A stretch of DNA of 64,000 bases from Coptis chinensis (Eukaryota; Streptophyta; Magnoliopsida; Ranunculales; Ranunculaceae), in NCBI GenBank assembly GCA_015680905.1, contig CM027381.1:85461501-85525500 (forward strand), written 5' to 3'. This document shows, one piece after another, positions 1 to 11,900 of this stretch. Made by a program: the position numbers and the translations under genes. Position 1 is the stretch's first letter, and every line of letters begins with the position of its first letter. The notes under the pieces are model-generated. The model saw nothing but the letters and a program-made list of their open reading frames with translations, searched no databases and had not been told where the DNA came from.

Positions 1-546
1 CACAAAAAAAATAAGGTCGCATGGATGACCACGAGAAATATTAATTTGAATTTAATCGTCAAGTTGGCGCAATTAGGCAAACCATGCATATATGCGTATA
101 TGTAAATGTTCGAGTCCTAGGTACAGAGAGGTGCGGTCCTCGTAACATTTTCTGTTACATGGAGCTGTTTTAGGGTGGGGGCATGCCATCCACAAAATGT
201 ATAAGCTGACATGTATGAAAGCTTAACGTAGCTATAGATTTGAGGTTGAATTAGTCAATTAGTAGAGGGGGACAAATAAAGGACTGGGAACGAAGAGATC
301 CATTGAAGCTTGAAAAATGTGTTATCCACAACTAGAAAGGGAACAACGGAAGAAGTCAATTCACTTCTTATTGTCTTCTTAGTGGGTTCCGTTTATGTCC
401 GCGGTTGGGTGGACATGGTGTGGGATCTATGGGAGGTGATGTGTGGGCTTGGATGACAGAGATAATATGGATCCTCATTTGGTTGTTGTTGGCACTTGTT
501 AAAGGAGTAGTGCTACGTGTACTTACTTTTTAGACTTACTATTTGT
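1..546. other. No gene seen at the left edge
   Basis: AT-rich non-coding sequence. I see no open frame with family resemblance, no RNA gene and no repeat boundary on either strand. Confidence 0.5.
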
Positions 547-554
547 GACTCATA

Positions 555-1219
555 GTAGTGTCAAATGGGCTGGGCTGAGCTGGCCTGGCTCTCAAACAAT
601 GAACCTCATGTTTTAAGGACCAGGCCAGCCTTACTCTCATTTACCTCGAGGGCTGGGTTGAGTCGGGCCAATGCTTAAATCTCTAAACCTTTACTCGCCC
701 CTCAACTCTCGTGGGAGGGCTTGAAGGGCTGGACTTGAAACCAAACATGAGGACCGGATACTATGTTATATATTTGATTTACAAAATAAATTTAGAAACA
801 TTAGTTAAAAATAATAAAATCGAATGCACTTCACAATTAAACTTTCAAACTACTAACAAAACTTGTTAAAATTGTATTAGTCAATTAAGATAAGTTAAAT
901 TCATTTCATAAAATATTATAATAAAATTATAAGGTTGACAAACTTAATAGATAAACATTTTTTTAAGTGTTTTTTAGCATATTAATGCTAAAATGAAATA
1001 TATTGTAAAAAAAATTATTAAAATATATGTAATAAATGTTAAGGGTCTAATGAGGGTCGGGCTTAAGAGAGGGCTTAAGTTTCAAAGTCTAGGCCGTTAC
1101 CTCCCCTCAAAAGTTTGAGGGTCGGGTAGGCCTAATCCACGAATGTGTGAGGGGCTCATTTTGAGGACTTTTTCAGCCCATGGGCCGGGTTGAGGGTTTG
1201 ATCGCTATTTTGACAGCCC
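555..1219. mobile_element. hAT-type MITE (non-autonomous, about 665 bp)
   Basis: A segment rich in GGGCTGGGCTGAG-like words at both ends, with an AT-rich core. The left end starts GTAGTGTCAAATGGGC and the right end, read on the other strand, starts GGGCTGTCAAAATAGC, so both share TGTCAAA close to the terminus. The flanks are GACTCATA (547-554) and GACTCACT (1220-1227), a near-match for the 8-bp target duplication made by hAT transposases. There is no coding capacity. The terminal repeats are short and imperfect, so the exact ends are uncertain. Confidence 0.42.
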
Positions 1220-1227
1220 GACTCACT

Positions 1228-3451
1228 ATTTGGATAACGTTGGTTTGTATTGCAATACACACGGACATGTATATCTATGTAAATCAATGATTATGACTTT
1301 TGACACATCAGTAGGTCCAGATAGTAGGTCAAATAAGTGTGTCAGTGAGTCAGCCTAGCATTACTGATTGTAAAAGACATGAGTTGGTTATGACTTATGA
1401 GATATTGAGATTCAAATAATAAAAGTTAAGCTTTTCATGTTTTCCAGTATTCTATTATCTTATTGTGACTACGTGGATTGCATGGATTCATCAAGTCAAT
1501 CTTGCTCATACAGTCATACTATCAATTGCTTGATCATATTCTTCGTTTAATTTCCTTGGATATATTCCTTTCAAATGAAAATTTTAGTCCATAAGAGATA
1601 GGAACTATGTAAAATTGACCGAATACTTGGAGGACACAAAAAATGGCCATCATACAGTGCGGTTGTGCCTCTACAGTTCTATAATGACAGATGACTGAAA
1701 AAATACATTTTCCGTGAAAATACAACAATCCAATCTTTTAATACGCAACTAAGTTTAATTATTAACTTTGAAAACTTAATTAACTTAAGTTTATTGGATC
1801 TAATCATGGCCGGAAGTCCTAAGTTTCAAGTTATGGAAAGTCGGAAAGTGTAAAGTAGAGCACAAGACCACACGTAGTACTTTAATGAACAATAAGAATT
1901 GTAAATTATGACTAATTAGCATGATTATTTGGAAGTTGGAACACAGCCCATTCACGAAGTGCAGGGACGGGTATAGGGCGGCTAAAACTTTTAAAACTTG
2001 ATGTATTTTCTATGAACGCCCAAAGCAACACTGAGTAAATTGTTGTGCGCGCTATATTTTAGTTTTTTGACGTTATGTTCTGTGGAACTCCTTGGGATAT
2101 AAAATACAGAAAGTAATACTCTAATAGCCGTTCCGTGGAACCAGATTTACCATTAAGAAAGAAGGGACTCGCAATAGCGCTCCTGTCCTTTACCTAGCTT
2201 CATGTAATTTAACTATATATCAATAGAACAATTAAAAACCAAAAGACATTGCTCATTGCTCATTGCTCATTGCTCATTGCTCAATGTTCTTAGAATTGTT
2301 CTTAGATAGTGCTCATTGCTCGTGGTCGGTGATTGGTGATTGGCTCATTGGCTAAAGAAACTGGAATTTCCAAAGCATATAATCATGCAGACATAATGAT
2401 GATACATGCATTTTTAACAAATTCCAACCCCATCTGTCCATCCCTCTTATATATTCCTTTCTGAAAACTGTAATGTATGGATACCCTAACTCCACGATCA
2501 GACATTGCCCTCCTCTTTTAAGGAACCTTACCCAACCAACTTACCAGAATCCGATTACGGCATTACCCAAATCTACCGCGTATGACTAAGTAAACCACCA
2601 CCCAATGTCCATTATACCCTCATCTCCTAGGTATACATATTAAATATAAGCACTAGGGTACATTTGTAGGCTTTGGTTGTTTCTGTAATTTGGTAGACAA
2701 ATAACAAGTTTGAAGTTTCAGAGAACATAACAAGTGATCACATGGTGGCACCTGGTCCAGCGATGAGGTCAGTCCATGTTGAGAATGTAGGTCCATATAT
2801 GCTTGTCACTTTGATAGCAACTATGGTATTATGGTACACATTTATCGGAAAAAAATCGTATTTTCGTACACCATAGTACACCACAACTTGCCCACTTTTT
2901 ACCAAGTAACACTCCTAAAAGGCCAAAACTACGAATTGCCCTTTGCCATTGTATGGAATAGATTACTTCATCAGTCCATCCTTCTTGTCTCTTTCAAATA
3001 CAAGTCAAATACATTACAACAAAACAAATGAATTATTATAGGTAATTAATGATCAAAAGTTTTAGCTGGTTTTTTAGCATTGACGTCCAAAAAGTAGCGC
3101 AAATGATGGATGGGTATGATCATAATTGAATGGTTCTGATTGATACATATCTACACAGATATAGTTGGGGGAAAATGCTATGTTCTTGCACATACTTGCA
3201 TGTGAGTGTGCTAAGTACTGTTGTCTTTTAACTCTTTTTGTCCATTTTATTATGAAGGACAATGCGTTCAAAAGAAAAACTAGAAGAATGTGCAGAAAAT
3301 GGACTAAAGAGAGCTCTTCCATAACTATAATAACTACCATTAGTACTAGCTAAGGTGAAGGAATTCAAAAGACTGAAGCTAAAAAAAGGTGGGAAAAGAT
3401 AAAGAGAATTGAAAAGTTGTATAACACCCAAGAGAAATCCAAAAGAAGGCT
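1228..3451. other. Intergenic, no gene recognised
   Basis: AT-rich sequence downstream of the FAF-type gene, which is on the minus strand and ends at 3452. Short open frames here lack codon bias or family resemblance. The only clear structure is the heptamer array at 2247-2283. Confidence 0.5.
2247..2283. repeat. Short tandem heptamer array (CATTGCT)n
   Basis: Five head-to-tail copies of CATTGCT, then degenerate copies (CAATG) and a further GCTCATTGCT about 30 bp downstream. A simple minisatellite in intergenic DNA with no assigned function. Confidence 0.8.
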
Positions 3452-4408
3452 TTAAGAAGTAGCCACCCAAAAAGGCTCCCAGTTTAACAACCCTTTGTTA
3501 CTCCTGCCACCTTCCTTGCACCTGCTTGGCCTTTGAATTTTTCCCATTTCAGCATTTGCATTATTTCCATCTACTTCCTCATTCAAGTAGTCTTCTTCAA
3601 TGCCTTCATTTTCAACTTCTTGTTCTTGGTCAGAATCAGAAGAATAAGGAGAAACAGAATTCTTGACATAGTGGAGTTTAAGGCGCCCATTACGCCTTTC
3701 AGCCAGGAAACAAGTGTTTAAAGATGGGACTACAACGGCTTTCATAACAAGTCGACCGCCTTCACGGCGAGGCTTAATGCTAAAACAATTTGAACCACTA
3801 ATGGATGTTAGAGGGGGAGGAAGTGAACCATAATTCACCTTCTTATTACCCCAAGTATGGCGCAGCAGTCTTGATCGTTCTTTTGTTGGCGACTTGTTGC
3901 TTTCGGAATCAGAAGAATAGGCAGAAGAGATATCAATCTCGTCACCAATGTCACTACCTGTTTCAGAACCTAATGTCTCAGTGCATAATGCCAAACTTTT
4001 ATTGCTAAGCTGGGATGTGGAACGGTTATAAACAGGATGGACATAAGGCCTTTCTTTCTCCTCCTTTGGTTCATTAGAGGGGGTTTTGGAAATGTTGGTG
4101 AGAGATTGAATAAAGCTCCATCCACCCAAGTCAGCATTTGAGTTAGCATCTTCCTTTATGTCCTTAGTTATGTTGCTTTTGTTCTCACCAATGTTGTCAT
4201 TGCTCTTGAAAACCTTGCCCTGGTTGAAGTTGTCCTTGTTTTCATTTTCGTCGATATCAGAATCAGAATCTGTTGCGCAAAGGCTCTCAGCACAATGAGG
4301 CTTAAGAAAAAGCGACTTTGTTGCAACCATTTTGATCCCCAGGGCTCTTGGTTCAACAAAACAAGGCTCGAGGCAGGACTGTAGGCCGTGACAAACCATG
4401 GATGACAT
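3452..4408 (-). CDS. FANTASTIC FOUR (FAF) domain protein, 318 aa
   Basis: Intronless gene. The N-terminus MSSMVCHGLQSCLEP matches the conserved start of FAF/FAF-like proteins, which is why I chose the ATG at 4408 over the internal Met at residue 27. A GGWSFIQSLTN block lies near residue 95, then YVHPVYNRSTSQLS and LGSETGSDIGDEIDISS (about 125-160). The FAF domain runs from about 195 to 255: PPPLTSISG, then IKPRREGGRLVMKAVVVPS and ERRNGRLKLHYVK. A C-terminal acidic tract (SDSDQEQEVENEG and on) follows. In Arabidopsis FAF1-4 modulate shoot meristem size, and a longer FAF-domain protein (EAR1) acts on PP2C phosphatases in ABA signalling. Which subgroup this belongs to is not decided here. The frame is intact and lacks obvious targeting or membrane segments, so it is probably functional. 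Confidence 0.9.
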   Translation of the reverse strand: MSSMVCHGLQSCLEPCFVEPRALGIKMVATKSLFLKPHCAESLCATDSDSDIDENENKDNFNQGKVFKSNDNIGENKSNITKDIKEDANSNADLGGWSFIQSLTNISKTPSNEPKEEKERPYVHPVYNRSTSQLSNKSLALCTETLGSETGSDIGDEIDISSAYSSDSESNKSPTKERSRLLRHTWGNKKVNYGSLPPPLTSISGSNCFSIKPRREGGRLVMKAVVVPSLNTCFLAERRNGRLKLHYVKNSVSPYSSDSDQEQEVENEGIEEDYLNEEVDGNNANAEMGKIQRPSRCKEGGRSNKGLLNWEPFWVATS

Positions 4409-4920
4409 AGTTAAGGACAGGGGAGATGGCTTTGGTTAAAAGGTTAGAGGCTGCTATAGTGAAGAAATGAAAGTTGCGAGCAGGATTTAAGCAAAACCCC
4501 TGGGAGAAAAACAAGAAGAGGAAGTTCAAGAAATGTGAAGAAAGGAGCAAGGAACAGAAAGGGTGGAGAGGAGAACATGTGAGAGAAGTGTGAAGGGTGG
4601 GTGTGAATTTGTAGTGCTCAAAAAGTGCGCATAGGGACATAGGGTCTAAGAAGGCAGAGAGAGGGACCCTTTTGACGCCACTTGAATTGTGCAACCTCCA
4701 CTCTTTGCCACACATTCATAAAAAGTAAAGAGAAACTCAATGTTAATTTGTTCAGCTCAGCCAAAATTTCTTTGTATTGCAACTTTGGAATATATTTTCT
4801 AATCCGTGGGAAATTCATTTTCAATCCATATCTCATGTCAGGAGCAAATTGTTTCATTAAGATATTATGAGGAGTCATGTGTGTGTGTGAGTGCAGTGGG
4901 AGAGAGATATATATGGAATG
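4409..4920 (-). promoter_or_regulatory. Upstream region of the FAF-type gene
   Basis: About 500 bp directly 5' of the FAF start. It has a GA/CT-rich leader-like stretch (4550-4680) and a TATATAT at about 4907-4913 that reads as a TATA box on the minus strand, next to a GT run (4880-4893). If that TATA is used, the 5' leader would be roughly 450 nt. This is inferred from motif and position only. Confidence 0.3.
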
Positions 4921-7900
4921 TTAAAATTTGATCCAAAACAACCAGCTTTTCGATCTATTCTTTTCTCCTTCCTTCCAAAAGAAAGCCAACAAAGTATCAG
5001 AAAACCAAGGATTCTCTCAAATATATTTGAAAGTGATTGCTTATTTACTTGAAGTTATTAGTTCAAATTAAATTAACTTGAGATAATTTGTTTTCATCAT
5101 GTTTAAGATATTTTTCATGGACTGAATCAATAAGCATGTCCTTCAAGTAAACTGAAGTGACTTTAGTACCTCCCTAGTACGTACTAAATCTCCATAAGTT
5201 CAATACTTTCTAGGCTAGCTTCTAGCCCCTTATATATATGAGGCCAAATCAAATGGATTTTCTTAGACATGAGGGTCCTGACCAAATGGATTCTCTATCT
5301 CCTCCATCTCTATTGGAAATTAACATTGACAACCCTTTTTATTTTTTAGAAAAGAGAACAACAAAATAAATGATTGATCATTGTAAAAACATGCATTTAC
5401 ATTCTGGAGTCTAAAGCAAATGCACATCTTAGAAAATAGTAGTTAACTCAAATTATTAAAAGAGTGTGGAGAACCGACCAAACAGTTCAAAGGGCCCATT
5501 ACTTGCTCTTGAGAAATAAACTGCCAACCTCTTTTTCCATATTACTATACTTAAGAATGAGGTTTGCAACACAATGAAAATGTAGAATTCTACTTTAGGA
5601 TTATGTTGTTTCTTGAATATAAAGCAAGCTGGAACCAACATCTCTCTGCCATTGGTCCTGGCCTTTCCATTGGACTAACCTTGTCAAAATTATAAGAAAC
5701 TGTACGGATTGCACAGTCACACTCAGCAAATATACTATTTGATGGAAAAAGAAGAGCTAGTGTAACCTTGTTTTTAACTTGAATGGGTATAAATGGTCTC
5801 CACTAGCTCGTTCTAACCTTTTGTTTGTCTGGTTAGTTTAAGCCTATATACATAAGGTTGACATCAGGGTATTCAATGGTAACTTCATTAGCCAATATAC
5901 ATTTGAATCTAATACAGGCCGGAACACACATTAAGGGCATGAAATGAGTTACATACTTTCATCCCAGTGAAAAGAATTTGATCTTGGTGCCCAACACACC
6001 CAATCCGTTTATAGATCACAAAATTGTGGTCATACTTCACAGCGGTTCCTTATGACTTTGGCCTTTTTTTCACTGGATCTACCCATTTGCAGCTTCAAAC
6101 AGTACATGAAACATATTGAGAAGCGGCTATTAGTCGCATATCAGAAACAGAACAGCCGAGACAATCATGTTGTAGTCCAAATTAGAGTACTTGGTTATGG
6201 ACATGAGAGTATGAGACCCATAATTGCCACCATATTTTACTCTTTTTTTCCACCAAATTATACTCTTTCAGATGAGTTGCCAGTTAAATTAAAGTAAATG
6301 TCCCCTTCAGCAAACATGCTACCATTAGCTTGGTTAAAGTTTTGCGCAACACAACAGCTCAGCATCAATGGCAGTTTTCCTCATAAAAGAAAAGTGTATT
6401 AATCATGGAAGACAAACTGTTACCACTTCACGGAAATAACAGTACAATGACTACACAGTACACACCTCAAGCCATGTGAGTGAACTACACACCACTTGCC
6501 TTGAGGTTAAACAAGGCAAAAGGTTCATAAACATAGCAAGGTTTCTGTTATGTCTTTACTATGTTTGTACAGTCTTGAATATTTGTATACAAATGGCAAA
6601 TTTAAAAAGCATAGCAACAAGATTTTGTAGAAGTGGTTCTTAGCAGTTGAATTTGGTACCACACATGGCTTCTTCACTTTTTGATTCCATGGCTTACTTT
6701 CTTTTGTGAACACATCCTTTTGTAACGCATCCAAACCAAACTAACCTCCACACACACACACACACAGAGTCGACAAGAATAAGGGAACAAAGAAATCATG
6801 TTACTGTGCGCTCAGCAACCAAAACTGCCCAAGGAAATGTACCAATATCTCACAGTACGTTCTCATTCGATCAGTTACAAGACCATGTCACACTCTTGAC
6901 ACATTCAAACTGGTGAAATTATTTTTTATGGATTACGAAATACAAATTGTGTGTGTGTGTGTGTGTGTGTCCATGTGTAAAATATATAAGTTACAAAAAC
7001 TGTAATAATAGAAAGATAATAATAGACAACCAATAAGAAAATATGATTTGGTCATCAAGGACTCAAGGAGACATACTACTATACTAGAGTGAAGATTGAA
7101 AATCAATTAAACCACAAAGTAGAACCGAGTGAATCTTTTCTCTACCGAAATCAAAGAGAATCCTATGGATAGGACAAGCATGCCTATGATGATTCAATTT
7201 TGTCAATTTGGTGGCTTAAGACAATTGTGACTGATTGACTGGTGGGATCCCAACTCCAAGTACCGAAGGCGCGTGTCAAGTTCAGGTTAGTCTAAGTACT
7301 ACATCTTTTAACTACGGTTGGCTGTTGTAAAAGCTAGACATATGGTAGCTTACAAAGGTTTCACATGTAGCCATAATTCCTGAAGAACACACCATGACAA
7401 TGAAAAGATGAGAATATTGGTGGAACTTTAGAGGGAACCTAGAAAATTTCTTTGTTATAGTTTTTGCTCATGAAAAAAAATCATTCGGTTGTTTCTCTAA
7501 AAAGTGCACACTTTTACGTCAGCTCTCACTTCAAGTACAAAGGCTTCTGTGTTAGTGAGGGACTGAGGGTCATGAGAATATGTGCCTATTGCCCACTTCC
7601 ATTCTTCCCTTAACTCGAAATCCATATTTGCTTTGTGTTAGTGTAACCAACCAAGGATAAAGGAGGCTATTAAACTAGTAAAAGCATGATGTTCAATTTT
7701 TCTGTGTTGCGTTTCTTTGGCGTCAAATGAAACACTAAAGTTGCCCTTGATATTACACTTATTCTATGGTTTCTTTCTGACTTCATTGATGGATGAGAAA
7801 GATGTGGGAATCCACTTCATGGCTTACACAAGCATATAAGCAAAGCGCACTCTGCTACCTTTTGACCATGTTAGTGCGACCTTTTTCTTCAAGTTTTTCA

Positions 7901-8951
7901 TAGTAATTTATCTGGAAGAAAGAACAAAAGAGAGTCTACGTAAACCATGCATATATTTCACTACCGCTAATTGTCGTTTTCATCACCCTATTAGAAAGAC
8001 AAACCCAGGGTTATGCATCGAGCCCCCGAACAATTTTGCAGGACAATATGTAAAGATGGAGTCGAAACTTGACTTTATAGTCGGTTTGTCGCGGAATAGA
8101 CTCTATGATGCTCATTTTTTTTTAATTAAATTAGTGTGCATTAAACAAATTACTGTGTACTTTCCTGAAGGTGACGAAGAGAGTTTCTGCATTTGGCCTA
8201 AAGAGATATTTTAGTGTATAGGGGTGATGCAGATAAAGGACTGCAGGAATCTACTGTTAAGGAATAAAATTGGAGAAAGCTTCGGCAATTAAAATAAATT
8301 GGTCAGAGAATAACCTTTTTATAAATCTCACCTCAAACGTACTGGCACGTCGCTGACTCGAGAGAACTTGTTCATCATGTAGTTTGCAGGGGTGCCGACT
8401 AGCAAAGTCGGTAAAACCTTACTGATCTCATTTAAAACAGGCTCTTGTAATAGGATCTTTAAAGTTTTAAATTGTGCAGAGTCGCATTTTGTACTGGAAG
8501 TAGGAAAAAAAACAATCAGTATCTCAATCATAGGACGAGTGATCCAGAGAAATCAATCAAGGTAAGCAGAAGAGAAATTCACTTTGTGCACTTCCATTCA
8601 AGAACAACTATTTATCAAGTTCCAGCTACACCCTCAACTTGAAATTGAATAATATGGACTAAAAATCTGTTCAAACAAATATCAACCGAATCTTAATGAT
8701 ACCGTCATTCCAACTCATTATGTAATTAAGAAGAAATCAAGCATACCATCATCCTCTTGCAGAAGTCATATAATAAGGAGAAAACAGCTTTATATTTCCA
8801 TCAGTTATATATATCATAGACATGTTACGAGATTGGGTACAAGAAAATGCCAATTATGCAACCCAATGCCAGTTCGGAAACCCTCACTTCAAAAGAAGTG
8901 AATCAGCACATAAATGAAAATACGTGCATGACATAAGGATCTAGCTCGGTT
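4921..8951. other. Intergenic between the FAF-type gene and FZL
   Basis: About 4 kb of AT-rich sequence. The open frames are short and unrelated to known families. The part next to 8951 should hold the FZL 3' UTR and polyadenylation signals. A CA run (6748-6767) and a GT run (6948-6971) are the only repeats noticed. Confidence 0.5.
6748..6767. repeat. (CA)n microsatellite
   Basis: About ten CA units in intergenic DNA. A (GT)n run of similar length follows at 6948-6971. Confidence 0.85.
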
Positions 8952-11900
8952 TCATTGATGAACAGAATGATATTCAGATACATGTAGATTTTGAATTTGA
9001 AACTGTAATCTTTGCAAATTTTTCTCTACGCCCACCAAATCCTCCTGAACTTCGGACAATCTATCTACCGTCTGTTGTGCTGCATCCTTATAAGGCTTGC
9101 TAAGGAGCTCTACAAACTTTTCCAGATTAGTCACCGACTCCATGAGGTCCTTTTGCATGGCCTCCTCAAGTTCTCTTGCCAAAGCATCTGCTGTCTTTTT
9201 CACCTTTTCTACCATGTCCGTTCGACGAGTTGAAAACTTTGATATTGAGATATAACTATTCAAAACAAAGGTTCAAGATCAGCCTCAACCACTACACCCA
9301 GAAAACATTACTGTCACATATTCAGACTACATTAAGTCGGGTCGAATTTGTACAACTGTACAAGAATTAAGTTGAAGATTTCGTACTTAATTAAAAAGGA
9401 ACATCTTCGTTAAGACATAGAAGGTTGTACCCTCAAGGAACAAATTCAGCTCGTTTGATAATTTTTAACATTGGCAAAAGATGATTGCAAAAACTCCACA
9501 TTTATGGATACATTGATGATCAAAAACTGTGAGACTTTACCAAAAAGATGAGAGTGGAAAGAAACTTAGACCTTAAAGTTTTAATCAAGAGAATTGTTAT
9601 TACCCGCCAGCAGAACAAAGACCTAAAGCAAGAAGATCTTCCAATGTGGTTGGAAGGACAGATGTGAGCAGCGAAGCAGATAAGCCAGCTGCACCTAAGC
9701 CTCCAAAAGTTCCCAAAAACTGAAAATCCAAAGCAAAAATTTTGATCAGTTGTAATGACTATTTGTACAAAATGTTTTAAGAGAGATCCAAACGAACATA
9801 ACTTTCCAAAACAAAATAATTCACTTGAGATTTAAGACCATGTGTTTAATTGATGGAACCATGGGTTGGCAAGAGAAATTGCCGCTTACGTCATCTAATG
9901 ACCAATCTTTACTACATGGGTTTAGCCGTTCAGGTTTGACTTGTTTAAACTCTAACTGAAATTTCTAAGAACCTAAGACAACAGATATCCACTAAAATCA
10001 ACTAAATAGAACAAGTGACAATTTAGCCAACATAAGTATTGGGAAGTGACCTAGCATACAAGAAAAACATAGCTTTAACATGTTTTTATTGTTTCTCAAT
10101 AAAACTCGATTAGCGTTTCTGTTGTTGAGACTCTAGTTTTAATACTTTTTTATTGTTGAGAGTGTAGCTTTATTGCATAGCCATGAAATAACAAAGATAA
10201 CAAATTGCATAAATAGCCATAACCATATCTTGGTGGCCTAGTATCTAGATATCTAAGTAGAACAGAATACTCCTGTTATACTATTAATATAAGAAAATAA
10301 ACATGGGGATATAATGAAGAATACAGACAATCTTTTGCATTGTCCACAAGGCATTCACAATGGAAAAACTCAAGGAAATGGAGAGCATGTCGTGAAATCA
10401 AGAACAAAACTCCTGAGCATGTTTTCCATGTCAAACAACAATGAGCTTGGGTAAAAATGAATACTAAACTCACCACTTCACGTATTTCTTGCTCAAAAAG
10501 CGTTGCAGCAGCAGAAGCACTGAAGTTTTCTAATACTTTAATACTGAGCTCCTCTCCTTTCCCTTGCAATTTGTCTGTTCTCAAATGCACCAAGTCATGC
10601 TGGTTGACAGATGAAGGCCATCTCTTCTCAAATATTTGCTTGTACAGCCTTCTTTCGCGAACGTTATTTGATTGTAACCATGTCAAATATTCCCCAAGTA
10701 ATTTCTAGACAAAAAGAAATGTGATGAGTTAGATTTTTATCACTGCACACTTTTTGTAGAAATCATAAACTTCGAGTTTTGTCATCATTGACTAGGCTAA
10801 TAAAGATTCAAAAGCTAAAACTATCATTAATATAAGAAGAATGGCAGGCACAATACAGATATTAGTCATAACTCAAATGTATGTGGTTCTATACTTCTAT
10901 TTAGCTGAGAATACAATAGCTTACTTGTGCATCAGAAAGTGCAGGACCAACAATATCATTTTGAATAGTTGATGCGGCAGGCAGTACACCTAGCTTCTCC
11001 CCTTTGAAAACATAGGAAGCAACAAGATCAAGATTTGACAACTGAAGAGTGGATTCTACAAGTCTTACAGCACGAGCTTTTGCATTGTCAATCTGCAAGT
11101 GACATACATACGTCATTTCTCTTAAACAGGTTAAAAAGAAGAAAATAGTACTCCGCTCAATATCAACATCTTTTGACTCAAACTGCATAGGCTACAGACA
11201 ATTTTAGTAGTCTACCAAATTCAAAAGAGTTGAGAGGATACCAAAGAAAAGGCCTGTCTTCTCCATGATGTGCTCTCACTTTCGATCTTATTTCCATACT
11301 CTTTAACCTCACTAACTATTTCACTAATTGAGGTCAAATTCTGGCAGGCAAACTCATAATCTTTCTTCACAAATGATTCACAAGAAGAAACAAGTCGATC
11401 TGCAATTCCTATTGGAGTTCCAAGTTTAAGTTTCATTCTTTCTACTCCTGTATTTGTTGATCCATCTAAAAAGCTAAATAGAAAATTTTCAAGCTCATAG
11501 AAACCACTGCTCCTCCAAGAAGAATCATCCGCTAATAGTTTTTCATAATTTTCTCCAACAACCGAGTTCACACAAAGTTTCGCATCAATTGCTGATCGTG
11601 CAGATACTGGAAATAATGTGACATTTTCGGTATTTAGCAGATTCTGAGCATTGTCTTTAATGAAAGCAATGGCTTCGTTAAGCTGATACACAGAAGAACA
11701 AAGCAGAGTCAAGAATAAATGGTAGCTGAGAAGTCGAATGTAAACGAAACGGATGAGAAAGAGAACACTTTCGATAGACTAATTAAAAAAATATGAATGA
11801 CAATTAAACCTCGTGGGTATTCTGATAGAGATCAGCTTTGTTCAAGATGAACACAACTTTTTTCTTCCACTGCTGAATATAACGAAGAAATGCGACCTGA

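Noticed and set aside
8328-8531. 67-residue minus-strand frame downstream of FZL
   Set aside because: It could be taken as an extra FZL exon, but the FZL reading frame already ends normally at 8952 after its C-terminal coiled coil, and this frame has no related sequence.
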